Of a stretch of 64,000 nucleotides of DNA, positions 18,601-30,110 are shown in pieces; the stretch's first letter is position 1, and every line of letters begins with the position of its first letter. A program made the position numbers and the translations under genes. Source of the DNA: Leptospira perolatii (GTDB lineage Bacteria; Spirochaetota; Leptospiria; Leptospirales; Leptospiraceae); the NCBI RefSeq assembly GCF_002811875.1, contig NZ_NPDZ01000002.1, positions 124,001 to 188,000 on the forward strand, read 5' to 3'. The notes under the pieces were generated by a model. That model was not told where the DNA came from and searched no databases. It saw only the letters and a program-made list of their open reading frames with translations.

Positions 18601-19398
18601 ATGAATCCATTCAAGTTTTTGGAAGCCCGCTTAGGCAGATTTTCCAAAGAATACCGAAAGCTCGTCGTCAGAGTTTATGTAGTAGCACTCAGGCTAGTTT
18701 TGACCACGGCACTTCCTGATTTAATCGCAGGTCTTTTTTATGCAGCCATTGGAAATCGGCCCAGACAATATTCTGCTTTCTTGAGAGGCGCGAAGAAATG
18801 GGGAAATACCATTCGAAAAATGACGAAAACAAATCTGGTTCTCGCAAACGAAATGCAGATTCCGCAAAGCGGTCATATGATCTTCGTAAATCATGTCAAC
18901 GAACTGGACTTTCCGTACGATTGTTTAACGATCAATAAACCTTTTCTCGCCAACCAAGTGATTAAGAAGACTTTTATCGCGTACTGGTGGATGAAGGCTA
19001 TGGGTTCTCAAGTGTTTGAGACCACGAAGGCCACTACGATCGCGGTCTCTGTGCGAAAGCTTTTGAAGGGACTTGCAACTACTTCCTATATTATTTATCC
19101 GGAAGGTCATAATTCTTATACAGAAGTGATCCACCCATATCTAAAAGGAATGGTCAAAATCGCATACGAAAACCAAATTCCGGTAGTTCTGGTGATTAAA
19201 TCGGGGATCACAACATATCAACTCAGATCTAAAGACGCTACTGTAGGCTATAAATATCTGGGAAGTTTTCAACCGACCCAATATTCCACTTGGGAACAAT
19301 TCCGGGATGCTATGCACGATCTGATGTCCAAAGAAAAGGAAATTCTAGACAACCAGCTCGGTATTCCCAAGACGGAATGGAAAGCGGCGGCGAAGTGA
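18601..19398 (+). CDS. PlsC-like 1-acyl-glycerol-3-phosphate acyltransferase
   Basis: A 265-residue membrane-associated acyltransferase. NHVNELD (N97-D103) is the catalytic NHxxxxD motif, and YPEGHN (about 166-171) corresponds to the phosphate-binding PEG motif. A hydrophobic N-terminal segment (about 22-50) gives membrane contact. It probably transfers an acyl chain to a lysophospholipid. AAGGA precedes the ATG. Its stop overlaps the start of the biotin carboxylase gene (GTGA), linking phospholipid acylation with acyl-CoA carboxylation. Confidence 0.85.
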   Translation: MNPFKFLEARLGRFSKEYRKLVVRVYVVALRLVLTTALPDLIAGLFYAAIGNRPRQYSAFLRGAKKWGNTIRKMTKTNLVLANEMQIPQSGHMIFVNHVNELDFPYDCLTINKPFLANQVIKKTFIAYWWMKAMGSQVFETTKATTIAVSVRKLLKGLATTSYIIYPEGHNSYTEVIHPYLKGMVKIAYENQIPVVLVIKSGITTYQLRSKDATVGYKYLGSFQPTQYSTWEQFRDAMHDLMSKEKEILDNQLGIPKTEWKAAAK

Positions 19399-20870
19399 TC
19401 CGCAGGCTTCTCATCGCAAATCGGGGAGAAATTTCTCTCCGAATCCAGAAGACTTGTAAGCGCCTTGGCATACAAACCGTGGCAGTCTTTTCGGAAGCGG
19501 ATGCAGGAGCTCCTTTCGTAAAATCAGCTGATATTTCCTATTGCATCGGTCAGGCAGAGCCTTCTAAGTCATACCTTTCTATTCCCGCGATCCTTCGTGC
19601 GATCCAAGAAACCGGAGCAGATGCCGTCCATCCTGGTTACGGGTTTTTATCGGAAAAAACAGAGTTTGCAAACGCATTAGAAAAAGCTGGTATACGATTC
19701 TTGGGTCCTAGGTCGGAGAATGTAGATCTGATGGGGGATAAGATTCGTTCCAGGGAAGCGATGATCAAGGCGGGTGTTCCGGTAGTACCGGGTACTGACG
19801 GAACCTCACAGGACGAAAAAGTCCTCCTGCAAGAAGCAAAAAAGATCGGTTTCCCGGTCATGATTAAGGCGAGTGCGGGTGGAGGCGGAAAAGGGATGAA
19901 GAGAGTATTTTCCGAAGGGGAATTTTCTCATTCCCTGGAGTCCGCGAAGAGAGAAGCTCAGAACGCGTTCGGTGATAATAGGGTATTTTTAGAAAAATAC
20001 ATCACTCACCCTCGCCATATCGAAGTACAAGTGTTTGGCGATACCAAAGGGAAAGTCGTTCATCTTTTTGAAAGAGAATGTTCCATCCAAAGAAGACACC
20101 AGAAGGTGATCGAAGAATCTCCCGCTCCGAATCTAAAAAAAGAAGTCCGTGACAAGATATGTCAGGTCGCTGTGCAAGCAGCCTCTTCTATCGGTTACCT
20201 CGGAGCAGGTACGGTCGAATTCATTCTAGGGGCAGATGACAATTTCTACTTTTTGGAAATGAATACAAGATTGCAAGTCGAGCACCCCGTGACTGAATTA
20301 GTGACCGGCCTGGATCTGGTGGAATGGCAAATTAGAATCGCTGAAGGAAAGTCCATCGAAGAATTGTTAGGCGGAAGAACTCTTTCTCAAAATGGAAACG
20401 CGATCGAGGCAAGAGTATATGCCGAAGATCCTGAAAATGAATTTTTGCCCTCGATCGGAAAGATCGAATTCGCCTCTTTTCCGGAAATGCAGAATGTTAG
20501 AGTGGACTATGGAGTGTCCAGCGGATCCGAAGTTTCACTCTATTATGATCCCATGCTTGCAAAGGTGATCGGCTTCGGAAAAGATAGAGAGGACGCCAGA
20601 AAGAATCTAGTATCCGCCTTGGAAAGTACGATCGTTTTTGGACCGACTACGAACCTGCCTTATCTAAAAGGAATCTTGACTCATCCAGTATTTATCTCAG
20701 GAAAAACGGACACTCATTTTCTAGAACAAAATGTAATCTCCTTAGGAGATCGAGCGGAAGAGACTGAAGCTTTTGCCAAACTCGCTTCCCTGCTGGCTGC
20801 TAGAAAAAAGAAAGCGAACAATATTTGGGATGCGATCGGTCCGATGGATCTTTGGAGCGCAAAAAAATGA
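19395..20870 (+). CDS. accC: Biotin carboxylase subunit of an acyl-CoA carboxylase
   Basis: This 491-residue ATP-grasp enzyme carboxylates biotin on its carrier, using ATP and bicarbonate. It shows MIRRLLIANRGEIS at the start, HPGYGFLSE, the Gly-rich ATP loop KASAGGGGKGMKRV, and EMNTRLQVEHPVTE. The GTG start overlaps the previous stop; an in-frame ATG at 19377 is an alternative. It could serve acetyl-, propionyl- or methylcrotonyl-CoA carboxylase; the carboxyltransferase subunit is not in the window, so the substrate is unresolved. Confidence 0.93.
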   Translation: MIRRLLIANRGEISLRIQKTCKRLGIQTVAVFSEADAGAPFVKSADISYCIGQAEPSKSYLSIPAILRAIQETGADAVHPGYGFLSEKTEFANALEKAGIRFLGPRSENVDLMGDKIRSREAMIKAGVPVVPGTDGTSQDEKVLLQEAKKIGFPVMIKASAGGGGKGMKRVFSEGEFSHSLESAKREAQNAFGDNRVFLEKYITHPRHIEVQVFGDTKGKVVHLFERECSIQRRHQKVIEESPAPNLKKEVRDKICQVAVQAASSIGYLGAGTVEFILGADDNFYFLEMNTRLQVEHPVTELVTGLDLVEWQIRIAEGKSIEELLGGRTLSQNGNAIEARVYAEDPENEFLPSIGKIEFASFPEMQNVRVDYGVSSGSEVSLYYDPMLAKVIGFGKDREDARKNLVSALESTIVFGPTTNLPYLKGILTHPVFISGKTDTHFLEQNVISLGDRAEETEAFAKLASLLAARKKKANNIWDAIGPMDLWSAKK

Positions 20871-21361
20871 GCGAACTATTTCGAGTCCGTTGGAAACACG
20901 AGGAGTTCCTACTCGATCTAGGACAGATTGCGGCTTCGTCTTCCTCTCGATTGTTTCATCCTGCGAAAGGCTGGGAGAAATTGCTCTCTCATTATACATG
21001 GACTAGAGAGTCTGACGGAAGCTTTTCTCTGCCCGATGGTTCTAAGGCATTATTCTTGGGCGGAAAAATATTTCTGCATTCTAGAGGCAGAACTTTTCAG
21101 TTCCACTTGAGCGGGAAAGAATCCGGAGAAGGCGAATCTCACCAAAACGAAATCAAGAGTCCTATGCCGGGAAAACTGATCAAGTTGGAAATTCATCCAG
21201 GAGCTTTGGTCAAAAAAGGAGATGTGCTCGCCGTCGTGGAAGCTATGAAGATGGAACACGCGTTAAAAGCAGTTTCAGATGCGAAGGTTGAGGAGGTGTT
21301 CGTCAAAGCAGGAGACCTGGTATCTCAAGATCAAGTTTTGATCGTTCTATCTCTCTCTTAA
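20867..21361 (+). CDS. Biotin carboxyl carrier protein
   Basis: A 164-residue protein starting in the accC stop (ATGA). Residues 1-90 form a domain without known motifs. Residues 96-164 are a biotinyl/lipoyl domain (IKSPMPGKLIKLEIHPGALV, EAMKMEH) with K128 of MKM as the biotinylation site. This arrangement resembles a carrier split from the fused alpha subunits of propionyl-CoA or methylcrotonyl-CoA carboxylases. Confidence 0.9.
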   Translation: MSELFRVRWKHEEFLLDLGQIAASSSSRLFHPAKGWEKLLSHYTWTRESDGSFSLPDGSKALFLGGKIFLHSRGRTFQFHLSGKESGEGESHQNEIKSPMPGKLIKLEIHPGALVKKGDVLAVVEAMKMEHALKAVSDAKVEEVFVKAGDLVSQDQVLIVLSLS

Positions 21362-21528
21362 ATTGTAATAGTATGCTTCTGATATTTGAATTATCCCGCG
21401 GGTAATGGGTAATCATTCACAATTTTTCGCCTTCGCTCCTGGTCACAAGAGTTTTCCCCTGAAAACTCCGTGCAAAAAGAATTTCGAACAATCGATTTGT
21501 AAAGAGGAGGTCCTACTAGGAAATAAAT

Positions 21529-21556
21529 TTGACATTCCGTTTCGAATCCTTATAAC
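21529..21556 (+). promoter_or_regulatory. Sigma-70-type promoter for the outer-membrane protein gene
   Basis: TTGACA (21529-21534) and TATAAC (21551-21556) lie 16 bases apart, 31 bases ahead of the start codon. This is the closest match to consensus that I noticed in the window. The rest of the 21362-21587 gap has only a near-palindrome, ATTATCCCGCGGGTAAT. Confidence 0.65.
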
Positions 21557-21587
21557 TTGCGAATCCGTAGCTCCGGATGGGTAACTA

Positions 21588-23078
21588 ATGAGTATAAAAA
21601 AATTCCTAGTCTGTACTTCTTTCGTGTTCGCGGCCGAAGTACCGATTTTTGCGGATGAATTGGAAAGACCTGAACCTAGAAAAGACTTACCGTTTCCGAT
21701 CAGTGAATCGAAACATGTTTTAAAAAAGGATCTCGCAAAAAAGAAAGAGGGTTGGTTTCCTACTGGCTTGCCTTTAATTAATTCCGATCCGAATACAGGG
21801 ATTGGTTATGGTCTTCGCGTGTATATGTTTAATAACGGAAAAAAAGATAATCCGTTATTTGAATATACTCCCTATAGAGTTAGATTCTTCGCGCAATATT
21901 TTAATACCACAAAAAATGCTCAGTATCATTGGGTGAGTTTGGATGTTCCGTATATCGCGGATACTCAGTGGAGAATCAGAGCTGACTTCATAATGGATTT
22001 TAACCCAAACACTCTCTATTTTGGAGTAGGAGAATCTTCACTCAAGAATTTGAGCTACCTAGAAAAAAACCAACCAGGAGGTCCTTACAGAAGTAATTCC
22101 ACTTTTGCGGACCAGGAAAGAAATTTCACATACTGGAGACCAGGAGGTCCCGGAGATCCAGTAGAATTGGCGGGCAGGGATTACTCGGGATTTCCGCAAC
22201 AACCCGGATTCGTAGTCACGGATCGCATGTACAATCGATACAATATCGAAATACCTCAGTTGAACCTGAGTACTGAGAGATCCTTTCTCGGTGGAACGGT
22301 GAGACTTGTGGCTGGAGCCAGATTATCCAAAGCAAGAGTGCAGACCTTTGATGGTAAATGGGTACACGCTGTAGATCCTACATATGGAGATTTTGATTTA
22401 AAGGCTCCGAACGCAAAAACTAGACTGACCGAGGACGCGGAAGCAGGTAAGATACTAGGGTTCAACGGAGGCTTTGTGAATAACCTTCGGATCGGAATGG
22501 TCTATGATACTCGAGATTTCGAGCCGGATCCTAACCAAGGTATTTTTGCCGAGGCTACTTACGAAAGGTCCACAAAGGGAATAGGATCCGACTTCAACTA
22601 TCAAAAGTATTTTACGCAAGCCAGATTTTTCTACAGTCCTTTTCCGAAGGTTTTCGAAAAACTCGTGTTAGCTGGTCGATTTGCTTTCGGAGTCACCGAC
22701 GGAGATGCTCCTTTCTTCGAATACAGAAACTTGTGGGGAACGGAAGGTCTGATTACCGGCTTGGGTGGATTAAGAACTCTACGAGGATATAAACAAGATC
22801 GATTCGTAGGTCGCGCGATGGGCTGGGGCAACATAGAAGTTCGCTGGAAATTTGCCGAAACTACAGCCGGAAGCCAACACTTCGCATTCAACTTAGTACC
22901 GTTCATGGACTTCGGACGTGTTTGGGACGACGAACATAAGGCCGGATTAAAGGATTACAAATACTCCAAGGGACTTGGTCTCAGAGTAGCTTGGAATCAG
23001 TCCACGATCATCATGATGGATTACGCAGCATCCAAAGAAGATAAGCAATTATTCATCAACTTTAGCCATGCATTTTGA
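21588..23078 (+). CDS. Outer-membrane beta-barrel protein (surface-antigen/Omp85 C-terminal type), copy 1
   Basis: A 496-residue protein with a signal peptide (about 1-22, ending IFADE). It continues [30 protein letters not shown], then many amphipathic strands and a C-terminal region with [25 protein letters not shown] residues (the GYxxxRF motif of Omp85-type barrels) and a terminal Phe. There are no POTRA repeats. It probably forms a 16-strand barrel in the outer membrane. It is strongly similar along its whole length to the gene at 24053. Confidence 0.85.
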   Translation: MSIKKFLVCTSFVFAAEVPIFADELERPEPRKDLPFPISESKHVLKKDLAKKKEGWFPTGLPLINSDPNTGIGYGLRVYMFNNGKKDNPLFEYTPYRVRFFAQYFNTTKNAQYHWVSLDVPYIADTQWRIRADFIMDFNPNTLYFGVGESSLKNLSYLEKNQPGGPYRSNSTFADQERNFTYWRPGGPGDPVELAGRDYSGFPQQPGFVVTDRMYNRYNIEIPQLNLSTERSFLGGTVRLVAGARLSKARVQTFDGKWVHAVDPTYGDFDLKAPNAKTRLTEDAEAGKILGFNGGFVNNLRIGMVYDTRDFEPDPNQGIFAEATYERSTKGIGSDFNYQKYFTQARFFYSPFPKVFEKLVLAGRFAFGVTDGDAPFFEYRNLWGTEGLITGLGGLRTLRGYKQDRFVGRAMGWGNIEVRWKFAETTAGSQHFAFNLVPFMDFGRVWDDEHKAGLKDYKYSKGLGLRVAWNQSTIIMMDYAASKEDKQLFINFSHAF

Positions 23079-23091
23079 GGGAAATAAGAAT

Positions 23092-23814
23092 ATGAAAACT
23101 ATAATGAACCGAACCCTCCTTTCGATTTCGAAACGAATACTCCTTATGGCTCTGTTTGTTTTATTGATAGGTGTTACCGTTTCCTGTGAGGAAAAACCGA
23201 CCAAGGATATGTACGGATTTACTGAGGAAGATCCGAATGTTGCATTTGCCGGCTTGTTAACTTTTCAAACCTACACTCCGAATCTTACGAACAAGACTAT
23301 TTCGGATCCGACTAGCGGCCTAATGTGGAAGATTTGTACCCAAGGACAACAGTTCGTACAAACCGGTGCGAGTACTTATACTTGTACAGGCCAATTTTCG
23401 GGACCGACTGGGACTTCGTACGGCGCGAGCCAGATACAATACTGCGATAAGGCTTTGCCTTCTTGCAATACATTATCGCTTCCGCAAGTGCTGACCAATC
23501 TGCAGACCTTTCCGATAACTGGTTCTTCGGAGGCTTTCGTTTCTTGTAATACTGATACTACAGGTGGATTTTCCGACTGGAGAGTTGCCGCATTTCCTGA
23601 GCTGAAAGCATTGAGTGCTTCCAGTCGAAATGCAATGTTTCTGAAATTTCCTAACACTGTAGAAGATTTCTACTGGAGCTCCTGGGCCAATGAGCAGGAT
23701 GCCGCAGGAGAAACGGCTAGGGCAGTGTCTTTTTCGAGGGATCGATTTGGGGAAGATCAGTCTTTCAAAAAGACTTCTAGGCACTATGTTCGTTGTGTAC
23801 GCAATCTTCCTTAA
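23092..23814 (+). CDS. DUF1566 (Lcl C-terminal domain) lipoprotein
   Basis: This 240-residue protein has a lipoprotein signal ending VSC (Cys33). The C-terminal half, including FSDWRVAAFPELKALS, FYWSSWANEQDAAGETARAVSFSRDRF and RHYVRCVRN, is the DUF1566/Lcl_C fold seen in many secreted Leptospira and other bacterial proteins. Eight Cys in the mature part suggest disulphides. Its start lies 13 bases after the first barrel gene, with GAGGG between them, so it shares that operon. Function unknown, possibly surface-exposed. Confidence 0.85.
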   Translation: MKTIMNRTLLSISKRILLMALFVLLIGVTVSCEEKPTKDMYGFTEEDPNVAFAGLLTFQTYTPNLTNKTISDPTSGLMWKICTQGQQFVQTGASTYTCTGQFSGPTGTSYGASQIQYCDKALPSCNTLSLPQVLTNLQTFPITGSSEAFVSCNTDTTGGFSDWRVAAFPELKALSASSRNAMFLKFPNTVEDFYWSSWANEQDAAGETARAVSFSRDRFGEDQSFKKTSRHYVRCVRNLP

Positions 23815-24052
23815 TTCATTTAACAGATGTGATTAAACGAACTATAACGGCGATCCTCCGGCTCTATTAAAAACGATCGAATGAGCTAGCAAAACGAGCA
23901 AGCCCCTGTGCGTGGGCCGGAGTGAAATTTGTCTGTTTTCAAGTTGGGAGATTTTGACTGTAATTACTAAATGCGAGCAAAAGCACACATTTTGAATTGA
24001 CCTGCATGGTTGTGGAAATATCCAATGATCTTTGGTCGGCTGAGAGGAATAG

Positions 24053-25573
24053 ATGAATCGTTTTCAGACATATGCAATATTTTTAATACTTCTTACTGTA
24101 GGAGCTCCTGCAATTTTGGCTCAGGATGCGATTGACCCCACCTGCGATAAGCCTCCCGAAAGAAAGGATCTTCCGTTTCCTATTGATAAGTCAAAGCACA
24201 TGTGTGCAAAGGACCTGGTGGTAAAGAAAGATGGCTGGTATCCGACTGGACTTCCTTTACTGAACTCGGATCCGAACGAAGGCTTTGGATACGGGGTGCG
24301 AGTTTATGCTTATAATAATGGCAGAAAAATCGAGCCACTATTTGAATACACCCCTTATCGTGTTAGATTCTTTGCGCAATATTTTAATACTACCAAGAAT
24401 GCGCAATACCATCAGCTAAGCTTGGATATGCCGTACATTGCGAATACGCAGTGGAGGCTTAGAGCCGACGCCTACATGACGATTACCCCGACCACCCTTT
24501 ATTTTGGGATCGGAGAATCGTCCATGAAAACATTAGATTATCATAATAGAAACCAACCCGGCGGAAACTTGATTACGAATTCTACCTATTCAGACCAGGA
24601 AGCGAATTTAACTTATATGAGACCCGGCGGTTCAGGCGATCCTGTTCAACTGGGCGGTAGAGTTTATAGCGGATTTACTCCGACTCCAGGTTTTAACGTA
24701 ACCGATAGGCTTTATAACAGATATCAGATAGAAATGCCTCAGTTAGCGTTGAGCACTGAGAGATCCTTTGTGCACGGAACTGTTCGATTGGTTGCAGGTA
24801 CTCGTGTAGGAAACAATATCGTGCATGCGTTTGACGGTAAGTGGATCGACGCCAAAGACCCTCTTTTGGATGGATTTCCAGGCAGCACTTCCGGAAAAGC
24901 TCCAAACGGAAAAACTCGATTAACTGAAGACCAAGAGGCGGGTAAGATTCTTGGTTATCACGGCGGTTACGTGAACTCGATTCGCTTGGGCGTGGTTATG
25001 GATACTAGAGACTTTGAGCCAGATCCAAATAGCGGAATTTTTCTCGAAGCTACTTACGAAAAAGCGACCAAGGCAATCGGATCCGATTTCGATTTCCAAA
25101 AGTACTTCGGTCATGGAAAATTTTTCTGGAGTCCGTTCCCAAGAGTATTCGAAAAGCTAGTTGTTGCTTCTCGTTTCGGTTTCGGAGTTTCAGACGGGAA
25201 CGTTCCGTTTTTTGAATATAGAAATCTATGGGGAACGGAAGGAATCGTAGCCGGTCTAGGTGGTCTTAGAATCCTGAGAGGTTATAAACAAGACCGCTTT
25301 GTGGGTCGTGCGATGGGATTTGGTAATATCGAGCTAAGATGGAAGTTCTATCAGTTTAGAGTGGGGGACGAAACTTTTGCTTTGAACTTGGTTCCTTTCT
25401 TGGATTTCGGTCGAGTATGGGATGACGAGCATAAAGCAGGCCTAAAGGATTACAAGTATTCTCAAGGGTTGGGCTTTCGGATCGCTTGGAACCAGGCTAC
25501 GATTATTATGATCGATTACGCGGAATCTAAAGAAGATAAACAGCTCTTTGTGAATTTTAGTCACGCGTTCTAA
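24053..25573 (+). CDS. Outer-membrane beta-barrel protein, copy 2 (paralogue)
   Basis: This 506-residue protein has a signal peptide ending in ILAQD. It shares long blocks with the copy at 21588 ([58 protein letters not shown]), so the two come from a tandem duplication. The main differences are in the middle, around [20 protein letters not shown] residues 250-280, where it is longer. GAGAGGAATAG precedes the ATG. A weak TTGACC/TATCCA pair lies upstream. The 238-base gap before it holds no other gene. Confidence 0.85.
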   Translation: MNRFQTYAIFLILLTVGAPAILAQDAIDPTCDKPPERKDLPFPIDKSKHMCAKDLVVKKDGWYPTGLPLLNSDPNEGFGYGVRVYAYNNGRKIEPLFEYTPYRVRFFAQYFNTTKNAQYHQLSLDMPYIANTQWRLRADAYMTITPTTLYFGIGESSMKTLDYHNRNQPGGNLITNSTYSDQEANLTYMRPGGSGDPVQLGGRVYSGFTPTPGFNVTDRLYNRYQIEMPQLALSTERSFVHGTVRLVAGTRVGNNIVHAFDGKWIDAKDPLLDGFPGSTSGKAPNGKTRLTEDQEAGKILGYHGGYVNSIRLGVVMDTRDFEPDPNSGIFLEATYEKATKAIGSDFDFQKYFGHGKFFWSPFPRVFEKLVVASRFGFGVSDGNVPFFEYRNLWGTEGIVAGLGGLRILRGYKQDRFVGRAMGFGNIELRWKFYQFRVGDETFALNLVPFLDFGRVWDDEHKAGLKDYKYSQGLGFRIAWNQATIIMIDYAESKEDKQLFVNFSHAF

Positions 25574-25593
25574 CAGGGCTCTCTAGCGGGACT

Positions 25594-27195
25594 TTAATTC
25601 ACTAGCACCTTATCGTTCTTCAGAATCGTATCGTGTCTGGAAGGCTGGCGGTTCTCCGGATAATCAGTCGTGTAGTGCAATCCCCTGCTTTCCTTTCTGG
25701 TAAGCGCCGAGCGGATGATCAGTTCTGCAACTAAAACAAGGTTACGAAGTTCAATTAAAGGATTCGTAATAATGGTTCGGTTATAATAATCCCGGACTTC
25801 GTCGAAAATCAAATCCATTCTTCGTTTTGCTCTCTCTAATCTAAGATCAGATCTGACGATTCCGACGTAATTGGACATGGTGTTTTTGATTTCTGTCAAA
25901 TCGTGGGAGATCAAAACCCACTCTTCAGTATTTACCAACCCTTCTTTGTCCCAGGCAGGAATCAGATCGTGATCCTGCGTAAAGCTGGGTTCATTTTTAG
26001 CGACGTCTTGTGCAATTCTATTAGAAAAAACTAAACATTCGAGCAAACTATTGGAAGCTAATCTGTTTCCACCGTGTACTCCGGTGCACGCTACTTCTCC
26101 TGCTGCATAGAGATGCTCTATGTTAGTTCTGCCCTGCAAGTCCGTCCCGACTCCTCCGCACATGAAGTGAGCCGCTGGAACCACAGGAATAGGCTGAGTA
26201 GTGATATCAATTCCTAGTTCCATGCATCTTTCATAAATAGAAGGGAACGATTCTCGAATTTCGGAGGCTGGTCTGTGAGAAATGTCCAGCCATACATGTG
26301 GCTGTCCAGTTTTCTTCATCTCAGCGTCGATGGCTCTTGCGACGATGTCTCTGGTCGCTAGATCTGCCATCGGATGGTATTTCTTCATGAACGGCTCTCC
26401 GTCCATGGTCAGAAGGATTCCTCCCTTTCCACGAACCGCTTCCGAGATTAGAAAAGAATCTCCTCCATCGTGATACAGAGAAGTAGGATGGAATTGGTAA
26501 AATTCCATATTCTTAATATAAGCACCTGCGCGATAAGCCGATGCAACTCCGTCTCCAGTGGCTATTTTGGGATTCGTTGTATGCGAATACACTTGTCCAG
26601 CGCCACCGCTCGCAAGGATTGTCTTTTTGGCAAGGATAGGAAAAACTTCATCGCTATGATTGCTCAGTACATACGCACCGAAACAGGTCAATCCCTTTCG
26701 TTTTAAGTGGTGCGGGGTGATAATATCGACTACTGTATGAAATTCTAATATTCGAATATTCTGATTGCTTTTGACGATTTCTAGCAAGGTCTTTTCGATT
26801 TCCCTGCCAGTACGATCGTGTGCGTGAACGATCCGGCTGGTTCCGTGACCGCCTTCTCGGTGTAAGTCGAATTCGCCCTTTGGATCTAGATTGAAAGGAA
26901 CTCCTAATTCCAGAAGTTCTTTTACAAGAGGAGGGCCTTCCTGAACGAGTACTCTGACAGCTTCCGGATCGCATAGCCCGGCCCCGGATTCGAGAGTATC
27001 ATTCACATGGTCCTCAAACTTATCTCCCTGCGCGAATACGGATGCGATTCCGCCTTGGGCATAATTGGTGTTAGACTCATAGTCCGATTTTTTCGTCACT
27101 ATGATCACTTCCCCATAAGGAGAAAGCTTAAGAGCTTGGAAAAGTCCAGTGATACCACTTCCTATCACTAGGAAGTCAGTTCTCATTTTAGGCAT
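25594..27195 (-). CDS. nadB: L-aspartate oxidase
   Basis: This 533-residue FAD enzyme oxidises L-aspartate to iminoaspartate, the first step of NAD synthesis. The FAD site [26 protein letters not shown], the active-site [21 protein letters not shown] and the C-terminal [14 protein letters not shown] helical domain are all present. The start could be 27195 (MPKM) or the ATG three codons inside. nadA and nadC are not adjacent. Confidence 0.95.
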   Translation of the reverse strand: MPKMRTDFLVIGSGITGLFQALKLSPYGEVIIVTKKSDYESNTNYAQGGIASVFAQGDKFEDHVNDTLESGAGLCDPEAVRVLVQEGPPLVKELLELGVPFNLDPKGEFDLHREGGHGTSRIVHAHDRTGREIEKTLLEIVKSNQNIRILEFHTVVDIITPHHLKRKGLTCFGAYVLSNHSDEVFPILAKKTILASGGAGQVYSHTTNPKIATGDGVASAYRAGAYIKNMEFYQFHPTSLYHDGGDSFLISEAVRGKGGILLTMDGEPFMKKYHPMADLATRDIVARAIDAEMKKTGQPHVWLDISHRPASEIRESFPSIYERCMELGIDITTQPIPVVPAAHFMCGGVGTDLQGRTNIEHLYAAGEVACTGVHGGNRLASNSLLECLVFSNRIAQDVAKNEPSFTQDHDLIPAWDKEGLVNTEEWVLISHDLTEIKNTMSNYVGIVRSDLRLERAKRRMDLIFDEVRDYYNRTIITNPLIELRNLVLVAELIIRSALTRKESRGLHYTTDYPENRQPSRHDTILKNDKVLVN

Positions 27196-27218
27196 CGAGT
27201 TCTACTGTGATTAGTTAC

Positions 27219-29045
27219 TTACTTCCGTTTGGCGCCGGTTTGAATCAACGCTTCCACATAATCGATGGACCGAATCAATTGAAAATCCGGTTTGATCGGA
27301 TCGTTCTTATGATCTTGGATGAACTTCTCGGCTTGTCCGTTTGATTTTACCCAGGTAGAAAGACGTTTTACATCAAAATGACTTTTTTCTTCTGCAGCAG
27401 TCGGAACTTCCGGAAGGTGATTCCACATGTTTTCCTCACGATAGTGGAACGGAAAACTTCCATCCTCTTCTCCAGAGATGTCCACATCTGGTTGCACTCC
27501 AACAACTTGGATCGTGTTTCCGGAAGGAGCGTAGTATCTAGATTGAGTCAGTTTTATAAAGTAAGCATCGTTTCCAGGAAGTGGCATCAACTTTTGTACG
27601 GTTGCCTTTCCAAAGGAACGCTCTCCGAGTATCAATCCTCTTCCGTGGTGTTTTAAAGCAGATGCTACGATTTCGGAAGCCGAAGCAGATTTTGCATTGA
27701 TTAGGATTGCGACAGGCAAGTCGGTCAGATCCTTGTCTCTCGCATTAGAATCTTCTGGGCTTCGATTCGGGCTCTTGACCGAGACGATCAAACCGTTCGT
27801 AATGAACATATCCGCCAAGTCGATTGCCAAGTCCAAATAACCGCCCGGGTTGTTTCTAAGATCTAGAACCAAAGCTTTTAGTTTGGTTCCTTTTGCTTGA
27901 GACTGTTTTTCGAGTTCTCTGAATTGTTGTACGAATTCTCTTTCTACCGGCGGATCGTTTTCGGATTTTACGAATCCAGTAAGCTTGATATAGCCGATAT
28001 GCTCATGACCATCGATCAGTTTGCTAGAAATATTTTTGATCTCGATTGTATCCCGGACCACGTCTATATTCAATGTTCCTGATACACCTTTTCTGCGAAT
28101 GGTCAGGGAAACTTTTGAGCCTTTCTTGCCTTTGATTTTCTCCACGACTTTGTCGAGAATCATTCCTTTGACCGATTTTCCGTCTACAGCAAGGATCACG
28201 TCTCCGGCCCGGACTCCCGCATTTACCGCTGGACGCCCTTCTAAAGGATTTTCTACGATTACTTCCTTATTTCCTCCACCGCTTAAAATCGCGCCAATTC
28301 CTTCAAAGCTACCGTCCTGGATTTTGGACATGGATTCTTCCCAGGCAGCTTTCAGGAAAACTTGGCTGTGTGGATCTAAAGAAGAAAGATACCCGTTGGC
28401 TGCGGCCAAATATACATCTTTGATCGAAAAAGGTTCTCTATCTTTGGGATCTTCTTCTGCAAAAGGATCTTTAAGTGGAGGAGTGCTGTAATTTTGGAGG
28501 TTTTTTTCGATATAAACTAGGATTCGGTCAAAGTCCTTTTTGGAAAATCCGGTCTGTTCCCATTTGGCGGAGAGCACGGTTTTACGAACTTTTTCCCTTT
28601 CTACTAGCTTGAGGACTTCCTGACCCGTGAGTTTGGGCCGGTTTGCTTCCTCTTTCAGTTTCTTATCTCTGATTTTTTCTACTTCTTTATAATCAGGATC
28701 GAAGAGGACAAATTTATCATCCGTGGAAAGTTTGAAATTTTTTCCTGGGAAAATATCGTCCGCTTCTTCGTATTTTTCTCTATCTTTGAAATAACTTTCA
28801 GGATATATGTAGAGCGCGTGTGGGAGTGAGATCAGTGCAAAAATTGCGGCATCTTTATAGGCACGGTTTCTATCTATGTTTTTGTCGATGTAGTTCCTAT
28901 CAACGGTCTTGACTACACTGTCAAAATCCTTGAGAGTGAAATCTGCAGTCGTCTTGGAATTTCCAGAGGAAGGCTCGCAAAAAAAGATACTCGCGCATAG
29001 TAGAACGGAGATGAATGGAATAGAAAATGGTCTCAGGCTTTTCAA
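27219..29045 (-). CDS. Carboxy-terminal processing protease (S41), lipoprotein-like signal
   Basis: A 608-residue periplasmic serine protease. The signal ends SIFFC (Cys23), suggesting lipidation. A PDZ domain spans about residues 245-335 ([29 protein letters not shown]). The S41 core has [19 protein letters not shown] and [18 protein letters not shown], with catalytic Ser455 and Lys480 in [11 protein letters not shown]. It lies 23 bases upstream of nadB on the same strand. About 100 extra residues before the PDZ, including a Lys/Glu-rich stretch, are not typical of short Ctp proteins. Confidence 0.93.
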   Translation of the reverse strand: MKSLRPFSIPFISVLLCASIFFCEPSSGNSKTTADFTLKDFDSVVKTVDRNYIDKNIDRNRAYKDAAIFALISLPHALYIYPESYFKDREKYEEADDIFPGKNFKLSTDDKFVLFDPDYKEVEKIRDKKLKEEANRPKLTGQEVLKLVEREKVRKTVLSAKWEQTGFSKKDFDRILVYIEKNLQNYSTPPLKDPFAEEDPKDREPFSIKDVYLAAANGYLSSLDPHSQVFLKAAWEESMSKIQDGSFEGIGAILSGGGNKEVIVENPLEGRPAVNAGVRAGDVILAVDGKSVKGMILDKVVEKIKGKKGSKVSLTIRRKGVSGTLNIDVVRDTIEIKNISSKLIDGHEHIGYIKLTGFVKSENDPPVEREFVQQFRELEKQSQAKGTKLKALVLDLRNNPGGYLDLAIDLADMFITNGLIVSVKSPNRSPEDSNARDKDLTDLPVAILINAKSASASEIVASALKHHGRGLILGERSFGKATVQKLMPLPGNDAYFIKLTQSRYYAPSGNTIQVVGVQPDVDISGEEDGSFPFHYREENMWNHLPEVPTAAEEKSHFDVKRLSTWVKSNGQAEKFIQDHKNDPIKPDFQLIRSIDYVEALIQTGAKRK

Positions 29046-29156
29046 ATCGGTTCCTCTTACCGGACGGTGGATTTTCGATCATTTTCCACTCGGAACAAGC
29101 TCTGTCAATCCATTCCCCCTAAGCAATTTCACGAAAGCTCGCCGAAAGGATGTCAG

Positions 29157-30110
29157 ATGTTAAATTCGGATCGGATCTCCCACTTATTCACTTGTTTGTG
29201 CTTCTCCTTTCTTTCCTTTGTTCCGGCTGTCTATCTGTTGGGTTGTTCCAGTGGTTCTGTTCCAGGGGGAGGAAGATTCGGGATAGAATTGATCCAAGAG
29301 CAGGCAATCCTAGATTTTTATGGATCCGAAGAGGAAAGGAGCTCGGCTCTGGCTCTTCTCAAATCTTCCTGTCGATCTCTTAGACCCAACAGAGGTTTGT
29401 CCTGCTATAACCTGGCGATCTTGTATCTTGCCCTAGACGATATTCCTTCTGCACAAGAATACGCTCTGAGAGCCCGGACTGGCGATCCTAGGGACCCGCT
29501 TTATTCGGAGCTTTATTTCCAGATTTCTTTAAGAAATAAAGAGGCAAATTCGGCTCAACTCCAGGAAGAGGAGAGTGAAAGACTGTACAGAATCGCGATC
29601 GAAGCGTGTAAGTCCAAGGATCTAGAAAAGGCAAATGCATCCTTGAAAATCTTAGTAGAATCCGGAGAAATTACCAAAGAAACTTTGTCGAAAGGGGTCT
29701 TTGCGGATTGTGAGATCGATAAATCGCTGCTAAAAATCGCAAAAGTGAATTCCGTAAAGTATTCGAAAGAATATTATAAATCTCTGGAAAAGAAACATCC
29801 GTATCAATCCGTCTGGGATCTGAGCGGAGAATTCGGTCGCAAAGTGGAAAAACCGTCTAACAATAAACTTACGCATGCCTGGGAGGAAGTACGAAAGGCC
29901 TCGAAAGCAAAAGATCTGAATTCCGCAAAAATTCATATTCTGAGTTTTAAGTCCGGATTAGAGGCGATCTCTAGGGAAAGCAACTCCTCTAAACATCTGG
30001 CCACCAATTTAAGAAAAGCTGCATATTTATTGCTATCCGAAGACAGCCATTTTGCATCGATCAAGGTGCTTGCGAAAGAGCTTTCAGATACTCCGACACC
30101 GCAGAACTGA
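29157..30110 (+). CDS. Lipoprotein with TPR-like helices
   Basis: A 317-residue protein from an ATG preceded by AAAGGA. The signal ends LLGC (Cys29). The body has helical repeats ([48 protein letters not shown]) typical of TPR proteins. The last 50 bases overlap pdxJ on the other strand. It diverges from the Ctp protease gene. Function unknown. Confidence 0.75.
   Translation: MLNSDRISHLFTCLCFSFLSFVPAVYLLGCSSGSVPGGGRFGIELIQEQAILDFYGSEEERSSALALLKSSCRSLRPNRGLSCYNLAILYLALDDIPSAQEYALRARTGDPRDPLYSELYFQISLRNKEANSAQLQEEESERLYRIAIEACKSKDLEKANASLKILVESGEITKETLSKGVFADCEIDKSLLKIAKVNSVKYSKEYYKSLEKKHPYQSVWDLSGEFGRKVEKPSNNKLTHAWEEVRKASKAKDLNSAKIHILSFKSGLEAISRESNSSKHLATNLRKAAYLLLSEDSHFASIKVLAKELSDTPTPQN

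Noticed and set aside
24097..24112. TGTAGGAGCTCCTGCA, a near-match to the repeat palindrome
   Set aside because: It is inside the signal-peptide coding region of the second barrel gene, has one mismatch and no hairpin partner, so it is probably chance. The same holds for a shorter match near 50112.
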